Shown here: positions 1-12,109 of the stretch, piece after piece | Layout: each line of letters begins with the position of its first letter | Position numbering within the stretch: position 1 is the stretch's first letter | Assembly (NCBI GenBank): GCA_028023455.1 | Contig: JAQFVV010006427.1 | Location: forward strand, 930,001-994,000 | DNA: 64,000 bases | Origin: Epiperipatus broadwayi | Lineage: Eukaryota > Onychophora > Udeonychophora > Euonychophora > Peripatidae | Reading direction: 5' to 3' | Notes under the pieces: model-generated | What the model saw: only the letters and a program-made list of their open reading frames with translations | Told to the model about the DNA's origin: nothing | The model's database searches: none | Translations under genes and position numbers: made by a program

Positions 1-757
1 TCCATATCTCCAAAACTTTTTACAGCAGTGCTGCAGGAAATGTTGCAGGAGTTATCAGATAAAAGTAGGAAAGTAGAACTGAAGATAAATGTTAAAAAGA
101 CTAAAGTAATGTTCAATGGATTTTCTCAAAATATGAAAATAAAGATTGATTAAGATGAGTAATAAGAAGATAACAGCTACAAATACCTTGGTCAGATTAT
201 TAATACAGATGGAAACACAATGGATGAAATTAATAGTAGAATTAAATTTGGTTGAAGTGCTTTTGGTAGGAATAAATTGATACTAAAAAAATATGCCTAT
301 GTGTTTGAAAAGGATGTTTTTTTAATAAATGTGTTTTACCAGTTCTTACTTACGGATCTGAGACTTGGACACTTAATAAAAAAGCAATACAGAGACTTCA
401 GATCACTCAAAGAAGTATGGAAAGATGCTTGTTGGAAATAACAAAAAGAGATTTAAAATGCGTTACATGGGTAAGAGAACAAACAGATGTTACTGGCCTC
501 ATTGAAAAAATTAAAAGATCGAAGTGGAGTTGGATTGCACATATTGTTGGAAAAGATGATAATATCTGACACTTGAAATCTTAAACTGAATTCCAAAAGA
601 TTGTAAAAGACCCAGAAAGAGACCACATGTGATATGGGTGGATGAAATAAGAAAGTATGAAGGGGTGATGTGGAGTAGAGAAGCTAAGGATCAGAGAAGA
701 TGGACTGAACTTGAAAAGACCTTCATCCTGCAGTGATTAATAATGGTTGATGATGAT
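1..757 (+). mobile_element. RTE-like LINE, 3' part of the reverse-transcriptase ORF (degenerate)
   Basis: The + strand reads as the C-terminal half of an endonuclease/reverse-transcriptase protein of the RTE-like LINE type common in invertebrates. Frame 1 opens at base 1 with a segment containing KINVKKTKVMFNGF, which matches the minus-strand LINE at 23.8-26.7 kb. It stops at about 150 and then shifts frame several times. Downstream pieces correspond to the post-RT tail (a GQIINTDGN-like stretch, then the arginine/tryptophan-rich end). The element ends near 757 in a short TGATGATGA tail, which fits the simple-repeat 3' ends of RTE elements. The palm block carrying the FADD box is missing: the reading passes from LQE of one block directly to the LQE before SDKS. 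It is a dead copy and continues to the left of the window. Confidence 0.8.
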
Positions 758-1009
758 GAAATAACTTATTTAGATTTTCATTCATTCATTAAATTAATTA
801 AATCATAATAAATTAAATAGTCATTTATATCTTTTATTAAAATATAATTACAAACATATATACATTTTTTCTTGGTTACAAATATATGTCTATTGTCCTG
901 CACCACTATAGGTTAGAACATTCGATGCTACTATACCTTAATTAAAGAAATTTATTCAAAAGTTATATTCTTTGTGTATTATACTTTCTTGCTTATTAGT
1001 TGTAAATAA

Positions 1010-1010
<1 letters not shown>

Positions 1011-1086
<76 letters not shown>

Positions 1087-1100
1087 TACTACTACTACTT
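1011..1100. repeat. (TTA)n microsatellite followed by (CTA)n
   Basis: About 25 uninterrupted TTA units run from 1011 to about 1084 and change into five ACT/CTA units. Translated, this gives a long leucine run, which is an artefact of the repeat and not a protein. Confidence 0.97.
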
Positions 1101-1319
1101 TTATGCACTATTAACAAAGTGAGGATTGATTACTATATCAACCAATATATATCTTAGAAATATAAATTATTTAGTATCTAAAACAATATTTCATACTTCT
1201 ATATTTTAAGAGCTAGCAGTTATTAAATAATTTGTCTAAAATATTGTATATGTATAAGTGGGATAATTCTGATAAAACATACAAGATCCTTTGCCTCTAC
1301 TTAGGCCAATCTTATTTAT

Positions 1320-2720
1320 GATAGGATTTAATGAATACATTGTACAGGTTTAACACCCGCATTTATATATGTAATATATGTGGAATTCGAACTCAGACTT
1401 TTACATGACCCACAACTCTCAGTGTTATCTTCTATTGCTGACCCACTTCATCACACACATGTTGAAAAGATAAATAAATAATCACCAATATATGTATTTC
1501 ATCTTAAACCAACACTCATAAGTTGGCTCAGATTACTATCTCCACACTTACATACAATCAGTACTCAGCTTTATACTAAGATAGTCAATCTTCATTCTTT
1601 AATGGACAGGCATCAAACTATTTCAACCCACAACTCTTCAGCCTTCCATTTTATTGAAAGTCTGATGGTGGAATGTTCAAAGGCCATGTTAGTGCTAAGG
1701 TTGTCATCTTACCCATGTTGACATTTAGTCATTCTGACCCCTCATGTAGAGGGAGAATAATCCATTTATACATACATATATGAGGAATGGGCAGACCTAT
1801 TACACACTATTTATATAAATTAATATATTGTACAGGCTTAACACCTGCATTTATATATGTAATATATGCAAGATTCAAACCCAGACTTTCATATGACCCA
1901 CAATTCTCAGTGACATCTTATATTGTTGACTCACCTGATCACACACATGTTGAATAAAATGAAAGGCTGAAGTGTTGTGGGTTGAAGTAGTTTGAACCCT
2001 GTCTATTAAAGTATGAAGATTGGCTATCTTAATATAAAGCTGAGTACTGAATGTATATATATATATGTGTGGAGATGGTAATCTGGACCAACAGATGAGT
2101 GCTGGTTTAGCTCGAAATATGTCTATTGGTGATTATTTATCTTTTCAACATGTGTGTGATCAGGTGGGTCAGCAATATAAGATGACACTGAGAGTTGTGG
2201 GTCATGTGAAAGTCTGAGTTCGAATCCTGCATATATTATATATACAAATGCAATAACCCTGTACAATGTATTAATTTATATAAATAGTGTGTAATAGTTC
2301 TGCCCATCCCTCGCATATGTATGTATAAATGGATTATTTTCCTGTACATGAGGGGTCAGAATGACTAAACGTCAACATGGGTAAGATGACAACCTTAGCA
2401 CTAACGTGGGCTTTGAACATTCCATCATCAGATTTTCAATGAAATGAAAGGCTGAAGAGTTGTGGGTTGGAGTAGTTTGAAGCCTGTCTATTTAAGTATG
2501 TAGATTGGCTATCTTAATATAAAGCTGAGTACTGATTGTATGTATGTGTGGAGATGGCAATCTGAACCAACTTATGAGTGTTGGTTTAATACGAAATACG
2601 TATATTGGTGATTATTTATCTTTTCAACATGTGTGTGATCAGGTGGATCAGCAATATAAGATGACATTTGGAGTTGTGAGTCGTATGAAAGTCTGAGTTC
2701 GAATCGCGGATAGATTTAAT
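1320..2720. mobile_element. PIR-1 palindromic composite repeat, copy 1, with target duplication
   Basis: The basic unit is about 488 bp. Reading left to right there is one minus-oriented unit (about 1333-1821), a partial minus unit (1822-1953), one plus-oriented unit (1954-2440) and a partial plus unit ending at 2708. The arms are inverted copies of each other. Each unit contains a Pol III B-box-like GAGTTCGAATCC (for example near 2217-2230 and 2695-2706) preceded by a tRNA-like stretch, so a tRNA-derived SINE origin is plausible. The ends are flanked by GATAGGATTTAAT (1320-1332) and GATAGATTTAAT (2709-2720), which I read as a 12-13 bp target-site duplication with one indel. There is no coding capacity. 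A second copy of the family lies at 55.6-56.9 kb. Confidence 0.75.
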
Positions 2721-4629
2721 TTAATTTCAATAGAATCTCTAACACGGGCAACTCACTTCATTAGCCACATTTATACGTGTACAATAGTTTTATATTTTGA
2801 ATAGATTTTGCTTGTAATTTTAACTACTGTTGAATATTCTGTCAACATGACATTTACTGTGAATAGGGCATTAGTATTTATTACTAATAAAATCATAATC
2901 GTTATTTTTTTCTAACAAATAAAAAGTGCCTATTCATTCATTTATTTTATCATTGTATCTTAGTAGAAAATATTAATCAATCTTTAATTTACACTTCTAA
3001 GAATTATTAAATGGAAGTGTAGGCATATTAGGAATTATGCAAAAATTTACACTTCACATCATTTTAAAATGTTTTTTTTTTATTTCATACTTTTTTTCTA
3101 CCATGAAACTGATAATATAGATATATAATAATTGGATTTAAAAACAATCCAAGCTTCTACTCTGCTTTTTATTGATTCTCGTTCTTAATTATTAACGTTA
3201 ATGATGTCATTAATACTTTTATTTAATTAAATGTTTAAATTGTTTATACAGTTAATTTAATTATATTTTCTTTCCACCATTTTATTATTCTTAAGTAAAT
3301 AGAATGAGATTAATAAATGATTTATCTCATTCTATTATGACTAATCATCAAAGATAACCCGACGGTAGTCATAACAAGAAAAAAATCAATAGAAAAAAGA
3401 TAGCAAGCGTTTTTGTTTATAATCTTCAACTCCTATATTTACACATACATACGATTTATACTTATATTAATTATCATTTGAATTCACACTTTTTTAATCT
3501 TAATGTTTATGAGATTTGCATTTTTTAAAAAAAGAAAAAAAGAAAAGAAAAAGATAAACATCTCTTTCATGTTAATTTCGTATTCAAAATTGGAGCAAAT
3601 CTTATAATCCTCTTTAAATAAATAAAAAAATATAATAATAAAATTTTCTTGTGACTTTTCTTATGATAATTTTCTCAAAGATTCAGATTTTTCATTTAAT
3701 ATGTTTTTTTCCCTAGAATAAATTTTTGAAGTATTAAAAACTCTAGGCAACAGTAAAAATAATTATCTTTTAGTTAATTTGTTTAGCTTGTAGATTTTTG
3801 GATAAATCTTTTTCGAAATTTCAATACTAATTTAACTAAATAATTTTAATGAAAAATATTTAATTTTTTAAAAGAAGAAATGAGCTTGCGCATTTTTGTA
3901 AAGTGATTGGAAAAATTTAATGATAACATAAAGAAAATTATCTTGAAATGGCAAAATAAAATACAGAAAAGTATATATATACCAAAGACATTAAACCATC
4001 TTGATGAAAGAGAAAGCTTATTTCATTAATAATAAAAAAAGATGGTTAAAATCAGAAATTGCTGTGTAAAGTAATTAAGAAATTTCACAATTTTTTTTTA
4101 CTTCTAAAGACTAATAATTATATTTATAAAGCGCATACTCGTGTTACTTAACGTAATATTTATTAAGGCTAAAACCTTAAGAATATGCTCCTGAAAAAAA
4201 CAACAGAAGGAACCTCTAGCGTTTCTAAAGACTAAGAAAACAAAATAGTTTATGCAATAAAACTACATCTCTTGAAATTTCATATATTCTAAATGAATGG
4301 AGTAGTATTCTAAAGTCATCTACAATGAACTTCAACAGTCAATAGAATTAGCTATAATATCCATATTTACTCATCTGTTATAGACTTTTGCTTTTAACAG
4401 TGACAATTAGGTGTCAAAGCTCAAATTGATGTGTTCATATATCTAGGAGCTACCTTGTACTTCTTTATATTATTCAACCTAAAAGCCAAAAAAAATCTCT
4501 AAGGTTTTGAATTCTCACTAACTTTTTTGCTTAGTTCCATATATATATATATGTGTGTGTGTGTGTAATAATAAAATTTTTAATTATTTAGTTACTGTAT
4601 TTACAAATATTCAGTTATATAATTATATA
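2721..4629. other. AT-rich DNA without recognisable features
   Basis: I see only A/T-rich sequence with short homopolymer runs, and a TA/TG microsatellite near 4540-4567. No ORF or repeat family could be recognised. Confidence 0.6.
4540..4567. repeat. (TA)n(TG)n microsatellite
   Basis: A run of TA dinucleotides changes directly into a run of TG dinucleotides. Confidence 0.9.
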
Positions 4630-6770
4630 TTATAATAGTCAGGAAAGAAGTGAAGTTTACAGTCTTACCGTATCTGCACTACAAGGGCACCATCTAGGCA
4701 TTTGAACCTAGAAAATTTATAGAGTAGGCAGATACACACTGTTAAAGATCCATCTTTTATTTATTAAGACTGTTAGCCCAAGTCACTAGCTCAGTGGAGA
4801 TGCAGAGATAATAATATATAACTTTAAATTATAACTTTGTTAAATTTGTATCTTAAATATAAGAAAATAACAGCTACTGCCAGTAATTAACACACAAACA
4901 ACATTTATTTATGCACATATATAATCATTTAAAGTTTGAGGAATAACATTTATTATTTTAGATTTTATTATTAACTTTTAATTTAAATTATTATTTTAAA
5001 ATTTTAAATCATCCGCACAATGAATTTAATAATATATATTTTTTAAGATTGTTGAGTATGAATAGACTACATAGATTTCATTTGAAAAGAAAATATTTTA
5101 TCCCTTATTTAACCTTAGACCAAAGGTTCACAGTCAAACTGGCATCAATCCATCTTATACATTGATGTATTCAATGCAGCATGAAAATACAACAGCACTA
5201 AATACCAAACTGTCAGGAATGTACATCTGAACAGTAAATATGGTTAGAGAAGACATTGACTCTCAACCAAACAGGAATGCTACATCTGTCGGCAAGAAAA
5301 ATAATAAACAAAACTCCGTAGGAAGGGACTGCGTTTTTCATCTTATCCCTTCCATAGGCAAAAAAGGGGATGTGCAACATATAAATGGAGATTCTGCACA
5401 TAGAAACCTCATACTACATCTACTAATTACACCAATATATCCAATCCATTGACCTAATTTAACTACGAAATAAATAACCTAAGATTACCCTCCCCTAATT
5501 AATTAATATAATATTACAAATCTATATAGCCATTCATGCCTGACTTAAATTTAACATTTATATAAGTTCACACAGATGAATTTTATAAAAGTTTGTTTTT
5601 TAATATTGAGTATAGATTGACTACATCAATTACATGCTCAAAAACATTTCAAAAACAACATAAATGATCAAAACATAAAGTCATTGATGTTAATTGCAGA
5701 GGGGAATTTACAAGAAACCCAATGGCATTATCATAAGATGCCGCATTAACACCAATAACTAAGAAGACACTCGAATAAATACATTTTTAGATATTCAACG
5801 TGAGATATCGTATTTACCAAATATCGATATATTTCAATCAAATATGAAAATCAAAAAAACATATTTAAACATTAACGAATCCATGCAAGCATCTATACCC
5901 AATTTAATTTAATGCCTTTAAATAATTTATACAATATTAATAAAAATAAAACAAAATGGAAATGATTTTTAGCAAACTTGAATGTAAAAAATTTAAACAT
6001 TAATTATCAATTTCAAAATTTGAAAGTCAGATAAGAGTTCATTTTAAAATTTAGGTTCTGAATATTAAAAGGTTGGAAGAAAGTTCTTAATTATTTTTAA
6101 AATTTATAGTTCATGTCTTACAGAAGAAGAATCCTGGTTCCTGGTGCCAATTCCTGCGATGTATCTATTTGAAGTCTGGTCTGTTGTTTTGGAAGAGGCT
6201 TAAACTGGTTCACTCCTAGTATTACAGTCATTTTATTTGAAATAAGTGAGAGAGAGTGACAAGTGTGTCTTATCACCCTTCTCATGAAATCAAACTGGAA
6301 CTGTTTTTAAATTCAATATTTTTCCTTTTATAGTACTCCACTGGATTTATGGAACATCGTTTCCTGTTGCAATAATTTCCATTATGGTCCAGGCCTTCAT
6401 TGCGGCTTCTATATTGGACATCTAATTTATTTTTTATTCTCTTATCTATATCTTTCAACTGACCTTTTTTCTATAAGAGCCCCAAGGGCTAGTTTGCTTT
6501 TCAATTAATTTATAAAACAATCATTTCCATTACAAAAATATTTTATCTTTAGATCTTGTACTTTTTTTTTTTAAAAAAAAGTACATTCAAATATTTTTTT
6601 AAAAAAAAAAAATAATAATAATTTTTAAAGTTTTGCATCTGTGCGAATATATATACGTATACACGTTTAACAACTCTTTAATTTTTTTAGCTTTTATTTA
6701 CAAACTTAAGAAAAATTTATTTTAATTTTAAATTAATGTAATGGCATATACCATTACATATCAGTAAAGT
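4630..6770 (+). repeat. R2.1 unclassified interspersed repeat, copy 1
   Basis: This segment of about 2.1 kb is repeated at 7375-9510 in the same orientation and at 29764-31836 inverted. The left end starts near TAATAGTCAGGAAAGAAGTG and carries the small palindrome TCTAGGCATTTGAACCTAGA (4693-4712). Read on the minus strand, that palindrome resembles a Pol III B box. TAGCTCAGTGG at 4787-4797 resembles an A box, but on the opposite strand. The right end closes with a hairpin of the type TGTAAYGG...CCRTTACA near 6741-6764. I recognise no protein domain. A short minus-strand ORF (5213-5401) is shared with copy 2. Orientation is arbitrary. It could be a non-autonomous element or a long terminal repeat of something unseen. 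Confidence 0.75.
4693..4712. repeat. Conserved 20-bp palindrome at one end of R2.1
   Basis: TCTAGG and CCTAGA form a 6-bp stem with CATTTGAA between. The same motif recurs at 7433-7452 and, with changes, at 31745-31764. Preservation in three otherwise diverged copies suggests that it matters to the element. Confidence 0.8.
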
Positions 6771-7374
6771 TCTTCAAAAAACAAAAACATTAAAAAAAAA
6801 AAAAGAATTTACTTAGTGTTAGTAATTACGTTACACAATTATATACTAAACTTTTTTTTTTTAAAAAGACAAAACTTTGGTTAGTAATTACACACAAATA
6901 TAATGATAAAAAAAATTTGTTGACTGTTTATTCTTTACTACCAGCTAAATTTCTGCCCCCTCCCAAGGTTCTTTTCTTCTACTTTTAACTATTACTTAGG
7001 CACGTTAAACACTTGGATTTTAAATAAGACTTTTTTAAAAAAAAAAATTATAATTTATATTAATTATTACATTTTACTCCTCACATTTATTCCTACATAT
7101 GAGCAATTTTTCTTACTGGTAGTACTTTTAAAACAAAATTCAACCTATAACTTTACATTATTACAAGAAATATATACACATTTCAGAAAAAATATACTGG
7201 CTTAATTTTCAAGATACTCATGGTTTATTAAACACCAGACTATAACATCATGTTAATACAAAAATATATATACTCATTTTAAAAGAAAAATGTTACTGTC
7301 ATGATTTATTTTTAAAATTCTCAGGGCACTTGTGGTTTATTAAAGATCGGCTCACATTGGGTGGCCAACTATAA
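6771..7374. other. Spacer between R2.1 copies 1 and 2
   Basis: AT-rich sequence with several A and T homopolymers of 9-13 bases (near 6792 and 6852). No gene was seen. It has no obvious match inside R2.1. Confidence 0.5.
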
Positions 7375-9510
7375 TGGTTGGGAAATGAAGTGAAGTTTAC
7401 AGTCTTACCGTATATGCACTACAAGGGCACCATCTAGGCATTTGAACCTAGAAAATTTATAGAGTAGGCAGATATGTGCTGTTAAAGATCAAACTTTTAT
7501 TTATTAAGACCATTAGCCCAAGTCACTAGCTCAGCGGAGATAACTTTGTTTAATTCACTAGCTGAGCGGAGATAACTTTGTTTAATTTGTATCTTAAATA
7601 TAAAAAAATAACAGCTACTGCCAGTAATTAACACACAAACAACATTTATTTACAGACATATATAATCATTTAAAGTTTGAGGAATAACATTTATTATTTT
7701 AGATTTTATTATTAACTTTTAATTTAAATTATTATTTTCAAATTTTAAATCATCAGCACAATGAATTTAATAATATATTTTTTTAAGATTGTCGAGTATG
7801 AATAGACTACATAGATTTCATTTAAAAAGAAAATATTCTATACCTTATTTAACCTTAGGCCAAAAGTTTGCAGTCAAACTGGCATCAATCCATCTGATGC
7901 ATTGATGTATTCAATGCAGCATGAAAATACGACAGCACTAAATACCAAACTTTCAGGAATGTACATCTGAGCAGTAAGTATGGTTAGAGAAGACATTGAC
8001 TCTCAACCAAACAGGAATGCTACATCTTTCAGCAAGAAGAACAATAAACAAAAAACTCCATAGGAAGGGACTGATTTTCATCTTATTATCCCTTCCATAG
8101 GCAAAAAATGGGATGTGTGGCATATAAATGGAGATCCTGCACATAGCAAACCTCATACTACATCTACTAATTACACCAATATATCCAATCCATTGACCTA
8201 ATTTAATTATGAAACAAATAACCTAAGATTATCCACCCCTAATTAATTAATATAATATTACAAATCTATATAGCCATTCATGCCCGACCTTAATTTAACA
8301 TTTATATATGTTAGCACAGATGAATTTTATAAAAGTTTGTTTTTTAATATTGAGTATAGATTGACTACATCAATTACATGCTCAAAAACAACATAAATGA
8401 TCAAAACATAAAGTCACTGATGTTAATTGCAGAGGGGAATTTACAAGAAATCCAATGGCATTCATCATAAGATGCCGCATTAACACCAATAACTAAAAAG
8501 ACACTCAAATAAATACATTTTTAGATATTCAATGTGAGATATCATATTTATGGAATATCGATATATTTCAATCAAATATGAAAATCAAAAAGACATATTT
8601 AAACATTAACAAATCCATGCAAGCATCTATACACAACTTAAATTTAATGCCTTTAAATAATTTATACAATATTAATAAAAATAACACAAAATGGAAATGA
8701 TTTTTAGCAAACTTAAATGTAAAAAATTTAAACATTAATTACCAATTTGAAAATTTGAAAGTCAGATAACAGTTCATTTTAAAATTTAGGTTCTGAATAT
8801 TAAAAGCTTGAACGAAAGTTTATAATTATTTTTAAAATTTATAGTTCATGTCTTACAGAAGAAGAATCCGGGTTCCTGGTGCCAATTTCCACAATGTCTC
8901 TATTTGAAGGCTGGTCTGTTGTTCTGGAGGAGGCCTAAGCTGGTTCAATCCTGGTATTACAGTCATTTTATTTGAAATAAGTGAGAGAGTGACAAGTGAG
9001 TCTTATTGCCCTTCTCATGAAGTCAAGCTGGAACTGTTCTTAATTTCAATATTTTTCCTTTTATAGTACTTCTCTGGATTCATTGAACATCGTTTCCTGT
9101 TGCAATAATTTCCATTATGGTCCGGATCTTCATTGCTGCTTCTATATTGGACATCTAATTTATTTTTATTCTCTTATCTATATCTTTCAACTGACCTTTT
9201 TTCTATAAGAGCCCCAAGGGCTAGTTTGCTTTTCAATTAATTTATAAAACAATCATTTCCATTTACAAAAATATTTTATGTTTAGATCTTGTACTTTTTT
9301 AAAAAAAGTACATTCAAATATATTTTTTTAAAAAAAAAAATAATAATTTTTAAAGTTTTGCATCTGTGCAAATATATATATATATATGTATACACGTTTA
9401 ACAACTCTTTATTTTTTTAGCTTTTATTTATGAACTTAAGAAAAAATTATTCTAATTTTAAATTAATGTAACAGCATATACCGTTACAATATATATATAT
9501 ATGTATATAT
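7375..9510 (+). repeat. R2.1 unclassified interspersed repeat, copy 2
   Basis: A direct copy of 4630-6770, closely similar along its full length with small indels. The end hairpin lies near 9470-9488 (GTAACAG...CCGTTAC) and is followed by a TA-rich tail. The minus-strand ORF at 7953-8156 (67 codons) shares most residues and its stop codon with the 5213-5401 ORF of copy 1, for example RCSIPVWLRVNVFSNH. This copy also has a private 32-bp tandem duplication at 7524-7587. Confidence 0.75.
7524..7590. repeat. 32-bp tandem duplication inside R2.1 copy 2
   Basis: A block beginning CACTAGCTCAGCGGAG is repeated at 7556 with one substitution (CTCAG to CTGAG). R2.1 copy 1 has a single version of this block, so the duplication arose after the copies separated. 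Confidence 0.85.
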
Positions 9511-12109
9511 AAAGGTAATAAATTTATAGCAAATGCAAAATTTTATATATTGGGAAATTGAGATATATTACTGAGAAATGCTAAAAAGAGCATCAGAATT
9601 TGTATATATTTGTAAAAAGTAAGGATAATAATAATTTAATGTCAGCATCTGTTTTCTTTGATCATGAAAATACATGCACTTTTATTTTCAATGATGACAC
9701 TAGAATTTTTTATGAGGAAAGAAATCATAATAAAATGAAAACTATATTGGCAATTATTATAACTTTACCTTGAAACAATGGGGAAAAAACAAATGACACA
9801 GTTTGCTAAAATCCTGATTGTAATTTTTTCTGATCTGACCATCATTTAGAAAAAAGAACAAACTATTGTTAAAAATGCCACATAAACAGAACAACTATAG
9901 TAAAAAAATAAGGTATTCTAAAACAGTATTAATAATTATGTATATACATCAATAAATTTGTTTTGTCCCAATTAAACCTTTCAAGTGATGAATTTTTGGG
10001 GGTGAAATCAAGGAATTAATTTATATGGTCAAGTACATAAAAGTCTGAAGTAATGTTATTCATTAATTATATTTGGAGTGTGCTTCTATTCAAAAACCAT
10101 ACCCTCAATAACCAAAACTGTTTAATTTAGTTTCTAAAAAACTATTTATTCCACATTCAAATTGATAAAATGTAACAAAAAATTAAAAATAATGTTAATA
10201 ACTGAAAAATATAATAAAAACATTGAGAAATAGACAGTAGTAAAACAAAAGAATTATATTTCAACCAATCATTACATGACATTGCCAGTGATTTTTTTGT
10301 CTTAGAAATTGTGATCTCAGATTGTTTTTGTTGTTTATTTTTTATCTAAAATTCAATATTTTAAATAAAAATTTAAATCTACACACATCATTAGTCAATG
10401 TAGACACTTTATTAGTCAATATAGTATAAAATGTAATCATAAAAATACTTAAATATTTATGAAAAATAGTTGTATTTTTCTAGAGCATCGTATGTCATCT
10501 TGAATAGCAGTCAAAAGCTATTCTTTTTCCCTTGATTATTTTTCTTCTAAAATTTAAAAATTTTCAAATCAAAGTTTATATTTAAGTAAATGAATGTAAA
10601 AACTTAATTATCAATGTAAAAAATTATGAGAAATATATTTTATTTATGTTCAAAATCTATTGTGAAAGCATTAAACAGTCATAAAACATTTTGGTTTGAT
10701 TTCTGACTTTGATAGCTAGATAAATCTAATGGACAATAGACAAGCTCACTAGGCTGTTCTGTATAACAATAGACAGCAATAAAAATGGATTTTTGTTCAA
10801 AAATTATTGCCAAATGCAGAATTTTTTGGAACTAAAATTTTAAATACACAATTTTCTACAAAATAAGATTCAAAATGATGATTTTGCAACTAAAATTGAC
10901 CAAGATGTGGTGCAAGGATGGTTTCTAAGCATAATAATCAATTGAGATATTAAATGTATGTTAAAGCAAAAGGAATAAAATTATATTTTATAAAATAATT
11001 AATGTGGACTTATTTAGTGCAGGAAAATAGTATTTAAATGTATAAATAATTTTATAGTTTTGAACAGATTTAAGGACTTAAGATATTATCACTCATCATG
11101 ATTAGTTTTTCAAATGATTAACAAACTAAAATTGGCATGATATTGTTTAAAACAAATCTGGAGGGGAAACCCAGTAAAAGTACTATGTCAAGTTATTAGC
11201 AACCATTTGTAAATGATTATGGCATTAGAAATTACAGAAAAATGTAAAAGAAAATGTTAATAAGAAATTTTGTGATTGTAGAAACCAATCCATAAAATAC
11301 AAATAAATCCACAGATATGCTGTTTCCAATATCTATTTATTTAATGAAATATTTTATTTTGACATTTTCTAATGCAAACTTTTGTAAAATCAATTTTTTT
11401 TAATTTTAACTCTCCATGATATTTTATTTATATGCTATATCTCTAATGTAGCTATCTTTGCAGTTCAAGCTGAAAGTCCAAACTATAATCCTGAATCAAT
11501 CATCTTCAAATTTTCTTGCTGATCAAAATGTTGAGTTTTTTTTGTCTAAAAAAACTAGAAATATCTAATTTTTAGTAACCAGTTACACATGACATATCGT
11601 ATTTTGTAATTGTTTATTTGAACTAGTTTACTTTTTTTTTTTTTTTTGCTTTTTGCCTCGGTCTTTTTTTTTTTTCAAGAATAATCAATAAAAGTCAAGA
11701 ATTATATTTAATCTCAATAATGTTTCTTGTTAAAAGGCCAATGGATTTAACTTCCTAAAATTCTGAAATTACTAATAAAATTAAAGATTGATAATTTTGA
11801 TGCCATTTTTTTCTTCTCAAGGTAATTGCTATAAAATCTTCATCCATTGGATAGAATATACTTTTGTTTTGAACAGACTTAGATACTATTCAACCTGTGA
11901 CTAAATACAGCCCCATAATAGTGAATTTTGCTTCAGTACCAATTAATATTCTTATACAAACATTTACGGATATTATAATACATTGATCACAACTTTATTT
12001 ATATGGTTGATATAATAATATTCTTAACATCAAAAAGTAACTGCTCCTGTTATAATAATCTTGCAGAAATATTCAGAGAAATTTTGATTTGAGTTCACTA
12101 AGTCACAAA
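9511..12109. other. AT-rich DNA without recognisable features
   Basis: No ORF, repeat boundary or RNA gene could be supported. Poly-T runs occur near 11632-11648 and 11666-11678. Confidence 0.55.

Noticed and set aside
972-1157. 61-codon ORF with a long leucine run
   Set aside because: It is the translation of a TTA/CTA microsatellite.
4787-4797. TAGCTCAGTGG as the A box of a tRNA gene
   Set aside because: The only B-box-like sequence nearby is on the opposite strand and no cloverleaf can be drawn; it is part of the R2.1 repeat.
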